From positions 1-5,092 of the forward strand of contig CABQCM010000141.1 in NCBI GenBank assembly GCA_902462665.1: a stretch of 5,092 nucleotides of DNA, read 5' to 3'. The first letter of the stretch is position 1. Each line of letters begins with the position of its first letter. The notes below the pieces were generated by a model that was not told where the DNA came from, searched no databases, and was given only the letters and a program-made list of their open reading frames with translations. The translations under genes were made by a program, and so were the position numbers. Origin of the DNA: an uncultured Oscillospiraceae bacterium (GTDB lineage: Bacteria > Bacillota > Clostridia > Oscillospirales > Acutalibacteraceae). This document shows positions 4,896 through 5,092 of the stretch, in pieces.

Positions 4896-5092
4896 ATGCC
4901 AAGGCAGGTTCCATTAGAATTAACTCGAAACATTGGTATTATGGCTCACATCGATGCCGGCAAGACTACGACTACCGAGCGTATTTTGTATTACACCGGC
5001 ATTAACCATAAGATCGGCGAGACCCACGACGGCACGGCGACGATGGACTGGATGGAGCAGGAGCAGGAGAGAGGTATTACCATTACTTCAGC
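4896..5092 (+). CDS. fusA: Translation elongation factor G, 3' end outside the window
   Basis: EF-G is the cytosolic GTPase that moves tRNAs and mRNA through the ribosome and, with ribosome recycling factor, splits spent ribosomes. Only 65 complete codons of a gene normally near 690-700 codons are present. They cover the start of the G domain: RNIGIMAHIDAGKTT contains the P-loop (AHIDAGKT, residues 17-24), which binds the GTP phosphates with K23 and T24. Switch I is reached at EQERGITITS, with T62 the conserved Mg2+/gamma-phosphate-sensing Thr. The intervening GETHDGTATMDWMEQEQ segment is typical of EF-G rather than EF-Tu, LepA or tetracycline-resistance proteins. It is probably the third gene of the transcript from the promoter near 3559; tuf would be the expected next gene, but lies outside the window. 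Confidence 0.97.
   Translation, partial: MPRQVPLELTRNIGIMAHIDAGKTTTTERILYYTGINHKIGETHDGTATMDWMEQEQERGITITS

Overview
The window carries the end of the rpo operon and the start of the str operon of a bacterium, all on the + strand: rpoC (5' end missing), rpsL, rpsG and fusA (3' end missing). The proteins look like those of a low-copy, moderately GC-rich Bacillota, most likely class Clostridia, perhaps the Oscillospiraceae/Ruminococcaceae. The reasons are a beta' subunit without the proteobacterial trigger-loop insertion, an S12 with the Gram-positive insertion of about 13 residues, a 156-residue S7 ending in HYRW, and an EF-G starting MPRQVPLEL. The taxon is an inference from remembered family sequences, not a search result.

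Layout. Bases 1-3463 encode RNA polymerase beta' from its N-terminal zinc ribbon to its stop. Bases 3464-3743 hold no gene. They contain an inverted repeat with flanking TGCAAA copies, a very good sigma-A promoter (TTGACA, 17 bases, extended -10 TGATAAAAT), and a leader of about 150 nt that folds into three consecutive hairpins just before a near-perfect Shine-Dalgarno. Bases 3744-4163 encode ribosomal protein S12. Bases 4164-4357 are an unusually long, hairpin-rich S12-S7 spacer. Bases 4358-4828 encode S7 from a GTG start. After 67 bases comes the ATG of fusA (elongation factor G), of which 65 complete codons are present.

How it works together. RpoC is the catalytic half of the transcription machine; S12 and S7 are 30S proteins at the decoding centre and the head/E-site; EF-G drives translocation. 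The order rpoC-rpsL-rpsG-fusA is the classical one. Two things depart from the Bacillus pattern: no L7Ae-family gene (rplGB/ybxF) lies between rpoC and rpsL, and the str genes have their own strong promoter and structured leader. I found no mobile element, CRISPR, tRNA, rRNA or antisense gene. The genes are ordinary housekeeping genes; the part worth attention is the non-coding RNA structure upstream of rpsL and between rpsL and rpsG, where ribosomal-protein autoregulation would be expected.
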